A stretch of DNA of 56,661 nt from Micrococcales bacterium. GTDB taxonomy: Bacteria; Actinomycetota; Actinomycetes; Actinomycetales; Microbacteriaceae. Below are positions 46,757 through 55,902 of this stretch, one piece after another; position 1 is the stretch's first letter; each line of letters starts with the position of its first letter. A program made the translations under genes and the position numbers. The notes below the pieces were generated by a model. That model did no database searches and was not told the DNA's origin. It saw nothing but the letters and a program-made list of their open reading frames with translations. The stretch lies in contig JAHEGC010000004.1 of NCBI GenBank assembly GCA_024639965.1, positions 22,366 to 79,026 of the forward strand, given 5' to 3'.

Positions 46757-47832
46757 CCGACGAACCACGCGAGGACAACGCCGACGATGTCGAATGGCTC
46801 AAGAACGCCTTCGACCGTGCCAACCAGGGTGACAACGGAACCGTCTCAGAGACACCCCGACCCACACCGACACCTTTTGACGAGTCGGCTCGCCGACACG
46901 ACCTCGACCTGGATTTCGAGACTGAAAACTTTCAGCCCGTCACCGAATTCAAACCGGTTCAGATTCCCCGGGAAGAGCCCGCCCCACCCGCGGCGGTAGA
47001 GCCAAAGACCGAAGCGCTCGATGCGCTCGAAATTCCCGAGACTGCGCAACCGGCTCAACCCGAAGCTCCCACCGCTCCCGTCGTCGCCCAGGAGACGACC
47101 GGAATCGACCGTCTCGACGCGATTTTCGCGGGTGCCGCGACACCGTCCGATTCGGAGCCGACTACCGCGATGCCGACGGCGGAGAAGTCCGGCCGCGGAT
47201 CGCGCAAGCCGAAACGCGACGCGGCGATGACCGCCACCGACCCCGCCGCCTCGGCGAAGTTCCGACAGCAACTCGTCTTGGTGGCTGCGGGAATCGGGAT
47301 TGTGATTCTTTCGATTGGTGGCTTTCTCGCTGGTCGGGTCATTGGAAAGCCCGCGGTCGCGCCTGTGGCAACACCCACCGCGGAACCCGCGCCCACCGCC
47401 GCGCGCGAACCGGGCGACTGGGCGTTCGACAAACTTTTCGGTGGCGAATGCATTTCACCGTTCGGCGGAGCGTGGAGCGAAACATTCACCGTGGTCGATT
47501 GCGCCACCGAACATGCCGCACAACTCGTCTACGCGGGTGACCTCGCCACCGACGGGTCGTACCCGTCGTTCCCCGGCGAAACCCACATCGGCAACGCGGC
47601 GATGACGCTGTGCCAGCGCGAGGGCGTGCTGAGCCTCTCGGCCGCCAAGAAGTATTCCGACATCCTCGTGTCGAGCGCGTATCCCGTCTCGCAGGAGGCG
47701 TGGGATTCGGGTGACACTCGTTATTACTGTTTCGTCAGTCGCGAGGCGGACGCGAGCTTCACGGGCGATCTCGCCGGGTCGTTGCTCAGCGCGCCGAGCG
47801 AAGCGACTCCGGCACCGTCGGCGACGCCGTAA
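46753..47832 (+). CDS. Membrane protein with disordered N terminus and septum-formation-type domain
   Basis: A 359-residue protein. About 170 residues of acidic, Pro/Glu/Ala-rich probably disordered cytoplasmic part come first, then one membrane span (about 173-195, VLVAAGIGIVILSIGGFLAG) and an outer domain with four or more Cys (GGECISPF, VVDCATEH, LCQREG, YYCFV). This outer layout resembles the septum formation domain of actinobacteria. The function is unknown. It overlaps pyrE by 4 nt, and its end overlaps the MTase gene by 47 nt tail to tail. Confidence 0.7.
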   Translation: MTDEPREDNADDVEWLKNAFDRANQGDNGTVSETPRPTPTPFDESARRHDLDLDFETENFQPVTEFKPVQIPREEPAPPAAVEPKTEALDALEIPETAQPAQPEAPTAPVVAQETTGIDRLDAIFAGAATPSDSEPTTAMPTAEKSGRGSRKPKRDAAMTATDPAASAKFRQQLVLVAAGIGIVILSIGGFLAGRVIGKPAVAPVATPTAEPAPTAAREPGDWAFDKLFGGECISPFGGAWSETFTVVDCATEHAAQLVYAGDLATDGSYPSFPGETHIGNAAMTLCQREGVLSLSAAKKYSDILVSSAYPVSQEAWDSGDTRYYCFVSREADASFTGDLAGSLLSAPSEATPAPSATP

Positions 47833-48640
47833 CGTCAAGTCGCGATTCGATCACGGCGATCGAATCGGGGTTGCGATCGATGAGCACCGTGTTGCGGTCG
47901 AGGGCACGGGCGGCAGCACCCGTCGTGCCGCTCCCCGCGAACGGGTCGAGAACCCAATCCCCCGGTCGGCTCGACGCCGCGATGATGCGCCGCAGAATGC
48001 CGACCGGTTTCTGGGTGGCATACCCCGTCTTCTCGCTCCCGGTTGGGGAGACGATCGTGTGCCACCACACATCGGTCGGCAGTTTCCCCCGCTCGCGCTT
48101 CTCGGGGGTCACCAGACCCGGGGCCATGTAGGGCTCGCGATCGACCGTGTCCGAATCGAAAAAGTACGTCTTCGGGTTTTTCACATAGACGAGAATCGTG
48201 TCGTGTTTGGTCGGCCAACGTTTGGTCGACTTCGCCCCATAGTCGTAGGCCCAGATGATCTCGTTGAGGAAGTTCTCGCGCCCGAAGAGCGCGTCGAGGG
48301 CCACCTTCGCGTAATGGGCTTCGCGGTAGTCCAGGTGCAGATAAAGCGTGCCCGAGTCGGTGAGCAACCGGTGCGCCTCACGCAAACGGGGCTCGAGGAA
48401 CTCCCAATAATCCTCGAACGCGTCGTCGTAGCCGTAGAGCACGCCCTTGACGGTGTCGTAGTTCGCGCCGCCGAACCCCACGCGCGTTCCCGTCGAACTC
48501 TTCTGCGTCGACATCGTCTGTCGTTCCTGGCGGCGTCCCGTGTTGAACGGCGGGTCGAGGTACACGACCTGGAACGTGCCGTCGGCGAGCGAGCGCATCA
48601 CGTTGAGGTTGTCCCCCTCGATCAGGTGTGTTGCGTTCAT
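47786..48640 (-). CDS. Orphan DNA methyltransferase, beta class
   Basis: A 284-residue SAM-dependent DNA methylase. Motif IV DPPFNTG (29-35) precedes motif I FAGSGTTG (about 234-241), the permuted order of beta-class N6-adenine or N4-cytosine methylases. TGYATQKPV is the motif X-like segment. The recognition sequence is not predictable. No restriction endonuclease is beside it, so it is an orphan, possibly cell-cycle or gene-control related. A leaderless -10 TAATTT lies 6 nt before its ATG. Confidence 0.87.
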   Translation of the reverse strand: MNATHLIEGDNLNVMRSLADGTFQVVYLDPPFNTGRRQERQTMSTQKSSTGTRVGFGGANYDTVKGVLYGYDDAFEDYWEFLEPRLREAHRLLTDSGTLYLHLDYREAHYAKVALDALFGRENFLNEIIWAYDYGAKSTKRWPTKHDTILVYVKNPKTYFFDSDTVDREPYMAPGLVTPEKRERGKLPTDVWWHTIVSPTGSEKTGYATQKPVGILRRIIAASSRPGDWVLDPFAGSGTTGAAARALDRNTVLIDRNPDSIAVIESRLDVTASPTVPESLRSAR

Positions 48641-48645
48641 TCCCC

Positions 48646-48652
48646 TAAATTA
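48646..48652. promoter_or_regulatory. Shared -10 between MTase and SpoU methylase
   Basis: TAAATT (48646-48651, plus) lies 6 nt before the SpoU GTG; TAATTT (48647-48652, minus) lies 6 nt before the MTase ATG. The two hexamers overlap by 5 nt, so one 7-bp site serves both strands. Promoter activity is inferred. Confidence 0.55.
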
Positions 48653-48657
48653 ACAGA

Positions 48658-49302
48658 GTGGAACACGACGAGTCGCACGCGCCGAGCGCGGAACTGTCGA
48701 CTCACGGAGTTGGGCCGTGGCGAGGCGATTGGCCCGACGACCCGCGGTTCGACCCCGACCTGCTGCGCGACGGTGACACCCGCAACGTCATCGACCGCTA
48801 TCGGTATTGGCGCGTCGACGCGATAGTGACCGATCTCGATGAGCGCCGACACGGATTTCACGTCGCTATCGAGAACTGGCAGCACGACCTCAACATCGGG
48901 TCAATCGTGCGCACCGCCAACGCGTTCCTCGCCGACACCGTGCACATCGTCGGGCGGCGGCGTTGGAACAAGCGGGGGGCGATGGTGACCGACCGTTACC
49001 AACACGTGATGCACCACCCCACTATCGCCGAGTTTCTCGAATGGACGCGCGCCCACGACCTCCCCGTCATCGGGGTCGACAACGTCGACGGGTCGCGCTC
49101 GATCGACGAGACGGCACTTCCCGAACGCTGCGTTCTGTTGTTCGGCCAGGAGGGCCCCGGCCTATCTCCCGAGGCAATCGCCGCGAGCGACGTGGTTGTC
49201 GAAATCCCGCAATTTGGATCGACTCGATCGCTCAATGCTTCCGCCGCGGCGGCGATCGTCATGCACTCGTGGGTTCGGGAGCACGTGACCGCCAAACGAT
49301 AG
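48658..49302 (+). CDS. SpoU/TrmH-family RNA 2'-O-methyltransferase
   Basis: A 214-residue SPOUT enzyme. Motif 1 is NIGSIVRTANAF, motif 2 RCVLLFGQEGPGLS and motif 3 STRSLNASAAAAIVMHSW. An N-terminal extension of about 60 residues precedes it. tRNA or rRNA ribose methylation is expected, with unknown target. The promoter is shared with the divergent DNA methylase. Confidence 0.9.
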   Translation: MEHDESHAPSAELSTHGVGPWRGDWPDDPRFDPDLLRDGDTRNVIDRYRYWRVDAIVTDLDERRHGFHVAIENWQHDLNIGSIVRTANAFLADTVHIVGRRRWNKRGAMVTDRYQHVMHHPTIAEFLEWTRAHDLPVIGVDNVDGSRSIDETALPERCVLLFGQEGPGLSPEAIAASDVVVEIPQFGSTRSLNASAAAAIVMHSWVREHVTAKR

Positions 49303-49335
49303 ACTTGTCGGGTTGCCCGAACCGAAGGAATCGTC

Positions 49336-50622
49336 ATGCCCGCCGCCGTCATCGTTGGAGCGCAATGGGGCGACGAGGGCAAGGGCAAAGCCACGGACCT
49401 CATCGCCTCGCGCATCGATTACGTCGTGAAATTCAACGGCGGCAACAACGCGGGCCACACGGTCGTCATCGGAAACGAAAAGTACGCGTTGCACTTGCTG
49501 CCGTCGGGAATCCTCACCGAGGGTGTCACCCCCGTCATCTCGAACGGTGTCGTCGTCGACCTCGAGGTGCTCTTCGAGGAACTCGACGCGCTCACGACCC
49601 GCGGAATCGACGTGTCGCGCCTTCGCATCTCGGCCAACGCCCACGTCATAACCGAATACCACCGCACGCTCGACAAAGTGACCGAACGATTCCTTGGCAA
49701 ACGCCAGATCGGCACGACGGGCCGCGGAATCGGACCGACCTACGCCGACAAGATCAACCGCGTCGGAATTCGCATCCAGGACATCTTTGACGAGGGAATC
49801 CTGCGCCAGAAGGTCGAGGGGGCGCTCGACCTCAAGAACCACCTCCTCGTCAAGATCTACAACCGCCGTGCGATTGTGGTTGACGACATCGTCGCCGAAC
49901 TGCGCTCGTACGCCGACCGCCTTCGCCCGATGGTGTGTGACACGTCGATGTTGCTGCACCAGGCACTCATTGAGGGCAAGACGGTTCTGTTCGAGGGCGG
50001 ACAGGCAACGATGCTCGACGTCGACCATGGAACCTACCCGTTCGTCACATCGTCCAACTCCACCGCGGGAGGCGCCTCGACGGGTGCGGGTATCGGCCCC
50101 AACCAGTTCACCCGAATCATCGGAATCGTCAAGGCCTACACGACGCGCGTCGGGTCGGGTCCGTTCCCCACGGAGCTCGACGACCAGTTCGGCGAACGCC
50201 TTCGATCGGTCGGTGCCGAATTCGGCACGACCACCGGCCGTCCCCGTCGTTGTGGATGGTACGACGCCCCCATCGCGCGTTATTCGGCCCGCATCAACGG
50301 AATCACCGACTTTGTGCTCACCAAGCTCGACGTGCTCACGGGTCTCGACGAGATCCCGGTGTGTGTCGCCTACGAGGTCGACGGCGTGCGTTTCGACGAA
50401 ATGCCCGTCAACCAATCCGACTTCCACCATGCCAAACCGATCTACGAGAACTTCCCCGGCTGGAGGGACGACATTTCGGGCGCTCGCCAATTCTCCGACC
50501 TCCCCGCCAACGCTCAGGCTTACGTGCTCGCGGTTGAAAACATGTCGGGCGCTCGAATTTCGGCAATCGGAGTCGGACCCGCTCGTGACGCGATCATCCA
50601 GCGTCACGAACTGCTTGACTAA
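49336..50622 (+). CDS. purA: Adenylosuccinate synthetase
   Basis: A 428-residue GTP-dependent ligase with [16 protein letters not shown] at the N terminus, [11 protein letters not shown] and [13 protein letters not shown]. It makes adenylosuccinate from IMP, before PurB acts. A TAGACT -10 is about 35 nt upstream and GAAGGAA is the ribosome site, so this gene is not leaderless. Confidence 0.97.
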   Translation: MPAAVIVGAQWGDEGKGKATDLIASRIDYVVKFNGGNNAGHTVVIGNEKYALHLLPSGILTEGVTPVISNGVVVDLEVLFEELDALTTRGIDVSRLRISANAHVITEYHRTLDKVTERFLGKRQIGTTGRGIGPTYADKINRVGIRIQDIFDEGILRQKVEGALDLKNHLLVKIYNRRAIVVDDIVAELRSYADRLRPMVCDTSMLLHQALIEGKTVLFEGGQATMLDVDHGTYPFVTSSNSTAGGASTGAGIGPNQFTRIIGIVKAYTTRVGSGPFPTELDDQFGERLRSVGAEFGTTTGRPRRCGWYDAPIARYSARINGITDFVLTKLDVLTGLDEIPVCVAYEVDGVRFDEMPVNQSDFHHAKPIYENFPGWRDDISGARQFSDLPANAQAYVLAVENMSGARISAIGVGPARDAIIQRHELLD

Positions 50623-50705
50623 GACTCGTCCAAGGTTTGGTAAAGGCCGCATTGCCCGTGGCGCATCGAAATTAGACTGATGTCATCTCACCAAGGAGAA
50701 TCCCC

Positions 50706-51026
50706 GTGACCGTCCGACACGCAGCCATCGCCGCAACTCTGTTGATAGCGACCGTGTCGATCGCCGGTTGTTCCCCGTCGGTGCCGTCGGAGACGATGAG
50801 CGTCATCCCCGGAAACGACATCCTCACCGCCGATCTCAGCAACGACGTCACTGCGCGCGGCGTGGTTCTCGCGGCGGTCTTGCTTGTTGCCGGCGACATC
50901 GACAAGGCGATGACCAAGGGAACCGTTACTCAGGCGGAGGTCGACGCGGCGCGCGAAGCGATGGCCGACGGAACACTCGACATGTGGCGCCAACGCGCAG
51001 ATTCAGATCAGGCGGCAAGCAAATGA
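50706..51026 (+). CDS. Small lipoprotein
   Basis: A 106-residue protein with a lipoprotein signal (LLIATVSIAGC, lipobox Cys at 22) and a helical mature part with alternating charge. No known domain is recognised. It has TAGACT (50673-50678) and AAGGAG upstream. The next gene overlaps by 4 nt (ATGA), so the two secreted proteins are made together. Confidence 0.75.
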   Translation: MTVRHAAIAATLLIATVSIAGCSPSVPSETMSVIPGNDILTADLSNDVTARGVVLAAVLLVAGDIDKAMTKGTVTQAEVDAAREAMADGTLDMWRQRADSDQAASK

Positions 51027-51535
51027 CCACCAAGCGTTTCATGACAATGGCGGCCATCGCCGCGGTGACGGCGGGGGTTTTCGGCACCGGCCAAGCGGCA
51101 CTCGCGTACACCGATGATGCGGTGAAGCGCGCAATCGTCACCATCGTTCTCAAGAACCTCGGCGTCGAGCCGAGCAGTTCCATCGTCGACGCGATCGTCG
51201 CCGACCTTCCCCTCGACGCCCTGTCGACGAACCTCGTCGATGAGGTCGGGGCGGCCCTCGACGCCGGCGACGACCCCACATTGATCGTCGGTCAGACGGT
51301 CGATTCCGACGGCGACGGTGTGCCCAACGAAAACGGCGCACTCGATTCCGAAAGTGACGACTTCAGCACGGATGACGATTCGGACAACGACGATGGCTCG
51401 GATGACGACAACTCCGGCTCCACCGTCAATGGCGGTGGTGGTGATGACGATTCGGACAACGAAGATGACGATTCGGACGAAAGTGACGAAGGCGATTCGG
51501 AACATTCGGAAGATTCCGAAGATCCCGACAACTAA
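51023..51535 (+). CDS. Secreted acidic Asp/Ser-repeat protein with Ca-loop-like motif
   Basis: From ATG 51023 the protein has 170 residues: a signal peptide (about 1-29), a helical part of about 60 residues, then DSDGDGVPNENGALD, which fits the thrombospondin type-3/dockerin Ca-binding loop, and a tail of Asp/Ser/Glu repeats (SDDFSTDDDSDNDDGSDDDN). No wall-anchor LPXTG motif is seen. It overlaps the lipoprotein by 4 nt. Function unknown; a low-complexity metal-binding or surface role is inferred. Confidence 0.7.
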   Translation: MTTKRFMTMAAIAAVTAGVFGTGQAALAYTDDAVKRAIVTIVLKNLGVEPSSSIVDAIVADLPLDALSTNLVDEVGAALDAGDDPTLIVGQTVDSDGDGVPNENGALDSESDDFSTDDDSDNDDGSDDDNSGSTVNGGGGDDDSDNEDDDSDESDEGDSEHSEDSEDPDN

Positions 51536-51564
51536 CACAGACTCCCCAGGGGTGGGGTGAATAC

Positions 51565-51606
51565 GCGCCCGTTCGCATTTCGATGCGGGCGGGCGCTCTC
51601 CTTTTG
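51565..51606 (+). terminator. Terminator after the acidic-protein gene
   Basis: GCGCCCG-tt-CGCAT-ttcg-ATGCG-gg-CGGGCGC makes a 7 + 5 bp stem with a UUCG tetraloop, followed by TCTCCTTTTG. It separates the lipoprotein pair from the chorismate mutase gene. Confidence 0.85.
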
Positions 51607-51612
51607 TAGGCT
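51607..51612 (+). promoter_or_regulatory. Leaderless-type -10 TAGGCT
   Basis: TAGGCT is 7 nt before ATG 51620 and directly follows the terminator's T-rich tail. No Shine-Dalgarno lies between. Confidence 0.65.
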
Positions 51613-51619
51613 GAACACT

Positions 51620-51919
51620 ATGGACGAGGAAACCGCCGCGAGACTTCGCGATCTGCGACAGAGCATCGACAACATCGATGCGGCGCTTGTGCACATCCTC
51701 GCGGAACGCTTCCGATTCACTCAGCAAGTCGGCGTGCTCAAGGCTCAGGCGGGATTGCCCAGCTCCGACAAGCAGCGCGAGGCGGAGCAAATCGAACGTC
51801 TTCGCGGTCTCGCGGCCGACGCGAACCTTGACCCGTCGTTCGCGGAAGAGTTTCTCAATTTCATCGTCGCCGAGGTGATTCGTCACCACGAGAAAATCGC
51901 TAACGACAGCGATGCGTAA
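51620..51919 (+). CDS. Chorismate mutase, AroQ type
   Basis: A 99-residue all-helical chorismate mutase: LRQSIDNIDAALVHILAERF, then VGVLKAQAGLPSSDKQRE and a C-terminal HHEK. The Arg/Lys/Glu residues of AroQ are in place. It turns chorismate into prephenate for Phe/Tyr. ATG 51620 is 7 nt after TAGGCT. No other aro gene is near. It ends 6 nt before the convergent nuclease gene. Confidence 0.9.
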   Translation: MDEETAARLRDLRQSIDNIDAALVHILAERFRFTQQVGVLKAQAGLPSSDKQREAEQIERLRGLAADANLDPSFAEEFLNFIVAEVIRHHEKIANDSDA

Positions 51920-51925
51920 ACGCCC

Positions 51926-52510
51926 CTACGAGTGAGGGATGTGCGCGTAGAGCTTGTGCGCGGTGGAGATGCAGTCGTCGATCATGCGCGGTTGGCGCTT
52001 GACCGTGACGTATTTGGGGCCAACCCACGCTGGCACGAACCCACCGTCGGGAGACTTCCCACGAAGCATCCACGCGAACACGCACTCTTCGGCACCGGTG
52101 ACGAAGAGTTGCCACTGAACCTGCCGCTTGTAGCTGAGCGGAACGAAATCGTACGAACCCCAGTCGCGGCCCGTCGTTTTGACCTCGACGATGCGACCGT
52201 GGTCGGGCGAGAGCCCGTCGGGCGTCGCCATCATCCACTGCTCCTCGGTCGATGCGATGAGCCAGTCGTTACCTTCGATGTCGAATCGTTCCGCGAGGCG
52301 GGCGATGATGTTGGGTTCTTGGTCACGACCGAACGCCATGTAAGCGTTGTCGGGAATGGGGGTCGGGTCGGCGATCTGCGCCGAGACCTCGGCGAAACCC
52401 TTCTCGTCGTGAGCCTTCCCAACCATCGTCGCGGTCACGCCCGTCGCGCGCACGCGAATCCATTCGTCGTAATCGGCACTCTGCACCAGGAACCGGGATT
52501 TCTCGATCAA
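51926..52510 (-). CDS. YqaJ-type recombinase/exonuclease-fold nuclease
   Basis: A 194-residue protein with RATGVTATMVGKA, AFGRDQEPNI and the nuclease core GRIVEVKTTG followed by RQVQWQLFVTGAEECVFAW. This matches the YqaJ/lambda-exonuclease superfamily of phage recombination nucleases. No prophage genes are around, so it is a lone host gene or a domesticated one. The start is TTG 52510 with AAAGG upstream. No ssDNA-annealing partner is adjacent. Confidence 0.8.
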   Translation of the reverse strand: MIEKSRFLVQSADYDEWIRVRATGVTATMVGKAHDEKGFAEVSAQIADPTPIPDNAYMAFGRDQEPNIIARLAERFDIEGNDWLIASTEEQWMMATPDGLSPDHGRIVEVKTTGRDWGSYDFVPLSYKRQVQWQLFVTGAEECVFAWMLRGKSPDGGFVPAWVGPKYVTVKRQPRMIDDCISTAHKLYAHIPHS

Positions 52511-52582
52511 CGCGTCTCTACCTTTCGAACTTCTCCACGCTAACGGTGGTCGACCACGCCAAACGGGTCGACACGAGGGGTG

Positions 52583-54886
52583 TCAGCCGCCAACGACAGC
52601 GCCGAAGTGTGCGGGCAGGGTGCCTCGGTGGGTGCCGCGAAGCGTATCGAGGGGGATGTCGAACAGGCCCTGAACCGAAAGCGCGCGGGATTCGCGGTCG
52701 GTGACGCCCACGCGAAGCACGGGTACACCGCGACCGTCACAGAGCCCGCGGAACTTGACGTCGTCCTCGCGGGCGACCGTGACGATGGCGCGGGCCTGCG
52801 TCTCGGAGAAGAGTGCCGCGGTCGTGTCGACGCCGTCGCGCGAGACGATCTCGTCGAGCCAGACTCGGGCACCGACACCGAAGCGCAGGACGCCGTCGGC
52901 GACCGCGCGGAGGAAACCGCCCGTACCCAGGTCGATGGCGCTCGTCACCATTCCTTCGTGAGCGGCCGCGCCGAGCAGACCGGCGAGCGCCTTTTCGGCA
53001 CCGAAGTCGACGCGCGGGGGAACGCCACCGAGGTGGTCGTGCACGACGCCCGCCCAGGCCGACCCGCCGAGTTCGTCGGCGGTGACGCCGAGGAGATAGA
53101 TGTTCTCGCCCTCGTCTTGCCACCCGGAAGGCAGGCGACGCGCGACGTTGTCGATGGACCCCATCACCGCGACGACGGGCGTCGGGTGAATCGGTTGGTC
53201 GCCCGTCTGGTTGTAGAACGAGACGTTGCCGCCCGTGACGGGGATCCCGAGTTCGAGGCAACCGTCGGCAAGGCCCTCGACGGCTCGGGCGAACTGCCAC
53301 ATCACCTCGGGATTTTCGGGGCTACCGAAGTTGAGACAGTCGCTCACCGCGAGCGGGGTTGCTCCGCTGGTGGCGACGTTGCGATACGACTCGACGAGAG
53401 CTAGTTGCGCACCCACATAAGGGTCGAGCTGGCAGTAGCGCCCGTTGGCGTCCGTCGCGAGGGCGACGCCGAGCCCGCTTTCCTCGTCGATGCGAATCAT
53501 GCCCGCACCGTCGGGAGTGTGGAGGGCGGTGTTGCCCATCACGTAATAGTCGTACTGGTTGGTGATCCAATCGGTGTCGGCTTCGTTGGGCGACCCGAGG
53601 ATCGCGAGGAACTGCTTTGTGAGCGCCTCACCCTCGGTTTCACGTGCGAACTTCGACGGCGAATCCGCTTGCAGTGCGTCGAGCCAGGCGGGGTATTCCA
53701 TCGGGCGCTCGTAGACGGGACCGTCGATGGCGACGGTCGTCGGGTCGACGTCGACGATGGTCTGGCCCTTCCACTCGATGATGAGTCGGCCGGAGTCGGT
53801 GACCTCGCCAAGCACGCTGGCTTCGACATCCCACTTGGTCGTCACTGCGAGGAACGCGTCGAGCTTCTCGGGGCGCACAATCGCCATCATGCGCTCCTGG
53901 CTCTCCGACATGAGGATCTCTTCGGCGGTCAGCGTGGGGTCGCGCAGAAGCACGTTGTCGAGGGTGATGTGCATGCCGCCGTCACCGTTCGACGCGAGTT
54001 CACTTGTTGCACACGAGATTCCCGCCGCACCGAGATCCTGAATGCCCTCGACGCAATCACCCGCGAACAATTCGAGGCAACACTCGATGAGCACCTTCTC
54101 GGCGAACGGGTCGCCCACCTGAACGGCCGGCCGTTTGGTCGGGCCGCCCTCGGCGAAGGTGTCCGAGGCGAGGATCGAGGCGCCGCCAATGCCGTCGCCG
54201 CCCGTTCGGGCGCCGAACAGCACGACGAGGTTGCCCACGCCTTTGGCGTTCGCGAGGTGAAGGTTTTCGTGGCGCAGCGCGCCGACCGCGAGCGCATTGA
54301 CTAGCGGATTCGCCTGATACACCGGGTCGAACCACGTCTCGCCCCCGATGTTGGGGAGACCGAGGCAGTTTCCGTAGAACGAGATTCCGCTGACGACTCC
54401 GCCCACGACACGGTTCGTGTCGGGGTGGTCGATAGCGCCGAAGCGAAGGGCGTCCATGACGGCGACGGGACGAGCACCCATCGAGATGATGTCGCGCACG
54501 ATTCCACCGACGCCGGTGGCCGCGCCCTGGAACGGTTCGATGTAGGAGGGGTGGTTGTGGCTTTCAATCTTGAACGTGACCGCCCAGCCCTCGCCGATGT
54601 CGACGACGCCGGCGTTCTCTCCCATTCCGACCATGAGGTGTTTCGTCATGTCGGGCGTCACCTTCTTGCCGAACTGACGCAGGTGTACCTTCGACGACTT
54701 GTAGGAGCAGTGCTCCGACCACATCACCGAATACATCGCGAGCTCACCGCTCGTCGGGCGACGGCCGAGAATGTCCCGGATGCGCTGGTACTCGTCGGGC
54801 TTGAGGCCGAGCAGGTGGAACGGCTGATCCTTCTCCGGCGTCGCGGCGGCGTTCTCGACGGTGTCGGGCACGTGGTCGTGGGTCAC
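52583..54886 (-). CDS. purL: Phosphoribosylformylglycinamidine synthase subunit PurL
   Basis: From GTG 54886 the protein has 767 residues, the small PurL that works with PurS and Pur[22 protein letters not shown] and GGETWFDP are ATP/FGAR-binding signatures. The long ORF-track start (880 aa) runs into purQ and is rejected. It follows purQ by 14 nt. It makes FGAM in purine synthesis. Confidence 0.95.
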   Translation of the reverse strand: MTHDHVPDTVENAAATPEKDQPFHLLGLKPDEYQRIRDILGRRPTSGELAMYSVMWSEHCSYKSSKVHLRQFGKKVTPDMTKHLMVGMGENAGVVDIGEGWAVTFKIESHNHPSYIEPFQGAATGVGGIVRDIISMGARPVAVMDALRFGAIDHPDTNRVVGGVVSGISFYGNCLGLPNIGGETWFDPVYQANPLVNALAVGALRHENLHLANAKGVGNLVVLFGARTGGDGIGGASILASDTFAEGGPTKRPAVQVGDPFAEKVLIECCLELFAGDCVEGIQDLGAAGISCATSELASNGDGGMHITLDNVLLRDPTLTAEEILMSESQERMMAIVRPEKLDAFLAVTTKWDVEASVLGEVTDSGRLIIEWKGQTIVDVDPTTVAIDGPVYERPMEYPAWLDALQADSPSKFARETEGEALTKQFLAILGSPNEADTDWITNQYDYYVMGNTALHTPDGAGMIRIDEESGLGVALATDANGRYCQLDPYVGAQLALVESYRNVATSGATPLAVSDCLNFGSPENPEVMWQFARAVEGLADGCLELGIPVTGGNVSFYNQTGDQPIHPTPVVAVMGSIDNVARRLPSGWQDEGENIYLLGVTADELGGSAWAGVVHDHLGGVPPRVDFGAEKALAGLLGAAAHEGMVTSAIDLGTGGFLRAVADGVLRFGVGARVWLDEIVSRDGVDTTAALFSETQARAIVTVAREDDVKFRGLCDGRGVPVLRVGVTDRESRALSVQGLFDIPLDTLRGTHRGTLPAHFGAVVGG

Positions 54887-54900
54887 GGATTCTCCAGGTC

Positions 54901-55596
54901 TCAAGAAAGGACGGTGGCGGCGAGTACCGACTGGAACATGGCGAGACCGTCGGTTCCCGATGACATCGCTTCGGGCATGTCGGGGCCGAAGCCCGGTTCG
55001 ACGGCGTGTTCGGGGTGGGGCATGAGCCCGACGACGTTGCCGCGCGCGTTGCGCAAACCCGCGATGTCCCGCAGCGAGCCGTTCGGGTTGACATCGACAT
55101 AGCGGAAAGCGACGAGCCCATCGCCCTCGAGACGATCGAGCGTCTCCTCGTCGGCGATGAACCCGCCCTCGCCGTTCTTGAGGGGAATCACGATCTCCTG
55201 TCCGACGGAGTATTTGTTGGTCCACGCTGTGTCGACGTTCTCGACCCGAAGCTTCTGGTCGCGGCGAATGAACGTTCCGTGATCGTTGCGGATTAGGCCG
55301 CCGGCGAGCAGGTGCGCTTCGACGAGCACCTGAAAACCGTTACAAATTCCGAGAACGGGCATTCCCTTGTTCGCGGCGTCGATGACCTCGCTCATGATGG
55401 GCGAATGCGCGGCGATGGCGCCACAGCGCAGGTAATCGCCGTACGAGAACCCGCCGGGCAAAACGATGGCGTCGACACCCTGAAGGTCGTGTTCGCCGTG
55501 CCAGAGCGAAACGGCCTCACCTCCCGCGAGCGTGATCGCGCGCAGAGCGTCACGGTCGTCGAGCGAGCCGGGAAACGTGATAACGCCGACGCGCAT
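54901..55596 (-). CDS. purQ: Phosphoribosylformylglycinamidine synthase subunit PurQ
   Basis: A 231-residue glutaminase subunit of the PurSQL complex. The nucleophile Cys is in [10 protein letters not shown] and the His in [10 protein letters not shown]. It gives ammonia to PurL. ATG 55596 gives [11 protein letters not shown], and it begins 1 nt after the purS stop. The longer track ORF is rejected. Confidence 0.96.
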   Translation of the reverse strand: MRVGVITFPGSLDDRDALRAITLAGGEAVSLWHGEHDLQGVDAIVLPGGFSYGDYLRCGAIAAHSPIMSEVIDAANKGMPVLGICNGFQVLVEAHLLAGGLIRNDHGTFIRRDQKLRVENVDTAWTNKYSVGQEIVIPLKNGEGGFIADEETLDRLEGDGLVAFRYVDVNPNGSLRDIAGLRNARGNVVGLMPHPEHAVEPGFGPDMPEAMSSGTDGLAMFQSVLAATVLS

Positions 55597-55597
55597 G

Positions 55598-55846
55598 TCA
55601 GTCGGCCACGCGGATCGAGATGACGTCTTCGATGACGTCGTTGGACAGCACGTCCTTCGCAATTTCACCGATGTGCTCCAGAAGCTTCGGGGTCACCTCG
55701 CCGTCGATGGTCAGTTCGAAGCGCTTGCCGATGCGAACATCGGTAATCTCACCGTCGCCGAAGCGCTGCAGTGCCCGAGCGGTCGCCTTTCCGGCCGGAT
55801 CCAGAAGGACCTCTTTCGGCATGACCTCGACGATGACTGTGGGCAC
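55598..55846 (-). CDS. purS: Phosphoribosylformylglycinamidine synthase subunit PurS
   Basis: An 82-residue PurS with the usual beta-alpha pattern and [14 protein letters not shown] followed by [12 protein letters not shown]. It links PurQ and PurL. GTG 55846 was chosen because the protein then starts [11 protein letters not shown] like the family. A TAGACT -10 (55881-55886) and a GGAGCG site lie upstream. Confidence 0.94.
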   Translation of the reverse strand: MPTVIVEVMPKEVLLDPAGKATARALQRFGDGEITDVRIGKRFELTIDGEVTPKLLEHIGEIAKDVLSNDVIEDVISIRVAD

Positions 55847-55902
55847 GGGCGCTCCTCGAATTGGCGACGATTTCGCCTCCAGTCTACCGAGCGCGCGCGG
55901 CG

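Noticed and set aside
53638-53651. TTTCACGTGCGAAC as a parS
   Set aside because: The left arm fits but the right arm is broken (GCGAAC), so it is a half-site in purL.
52583-55225. Long 880-aa PurL start
   Set aside because: The extra N-terminal residues are read from purQ in another frame; GTG 54886 gives the family N terminus.
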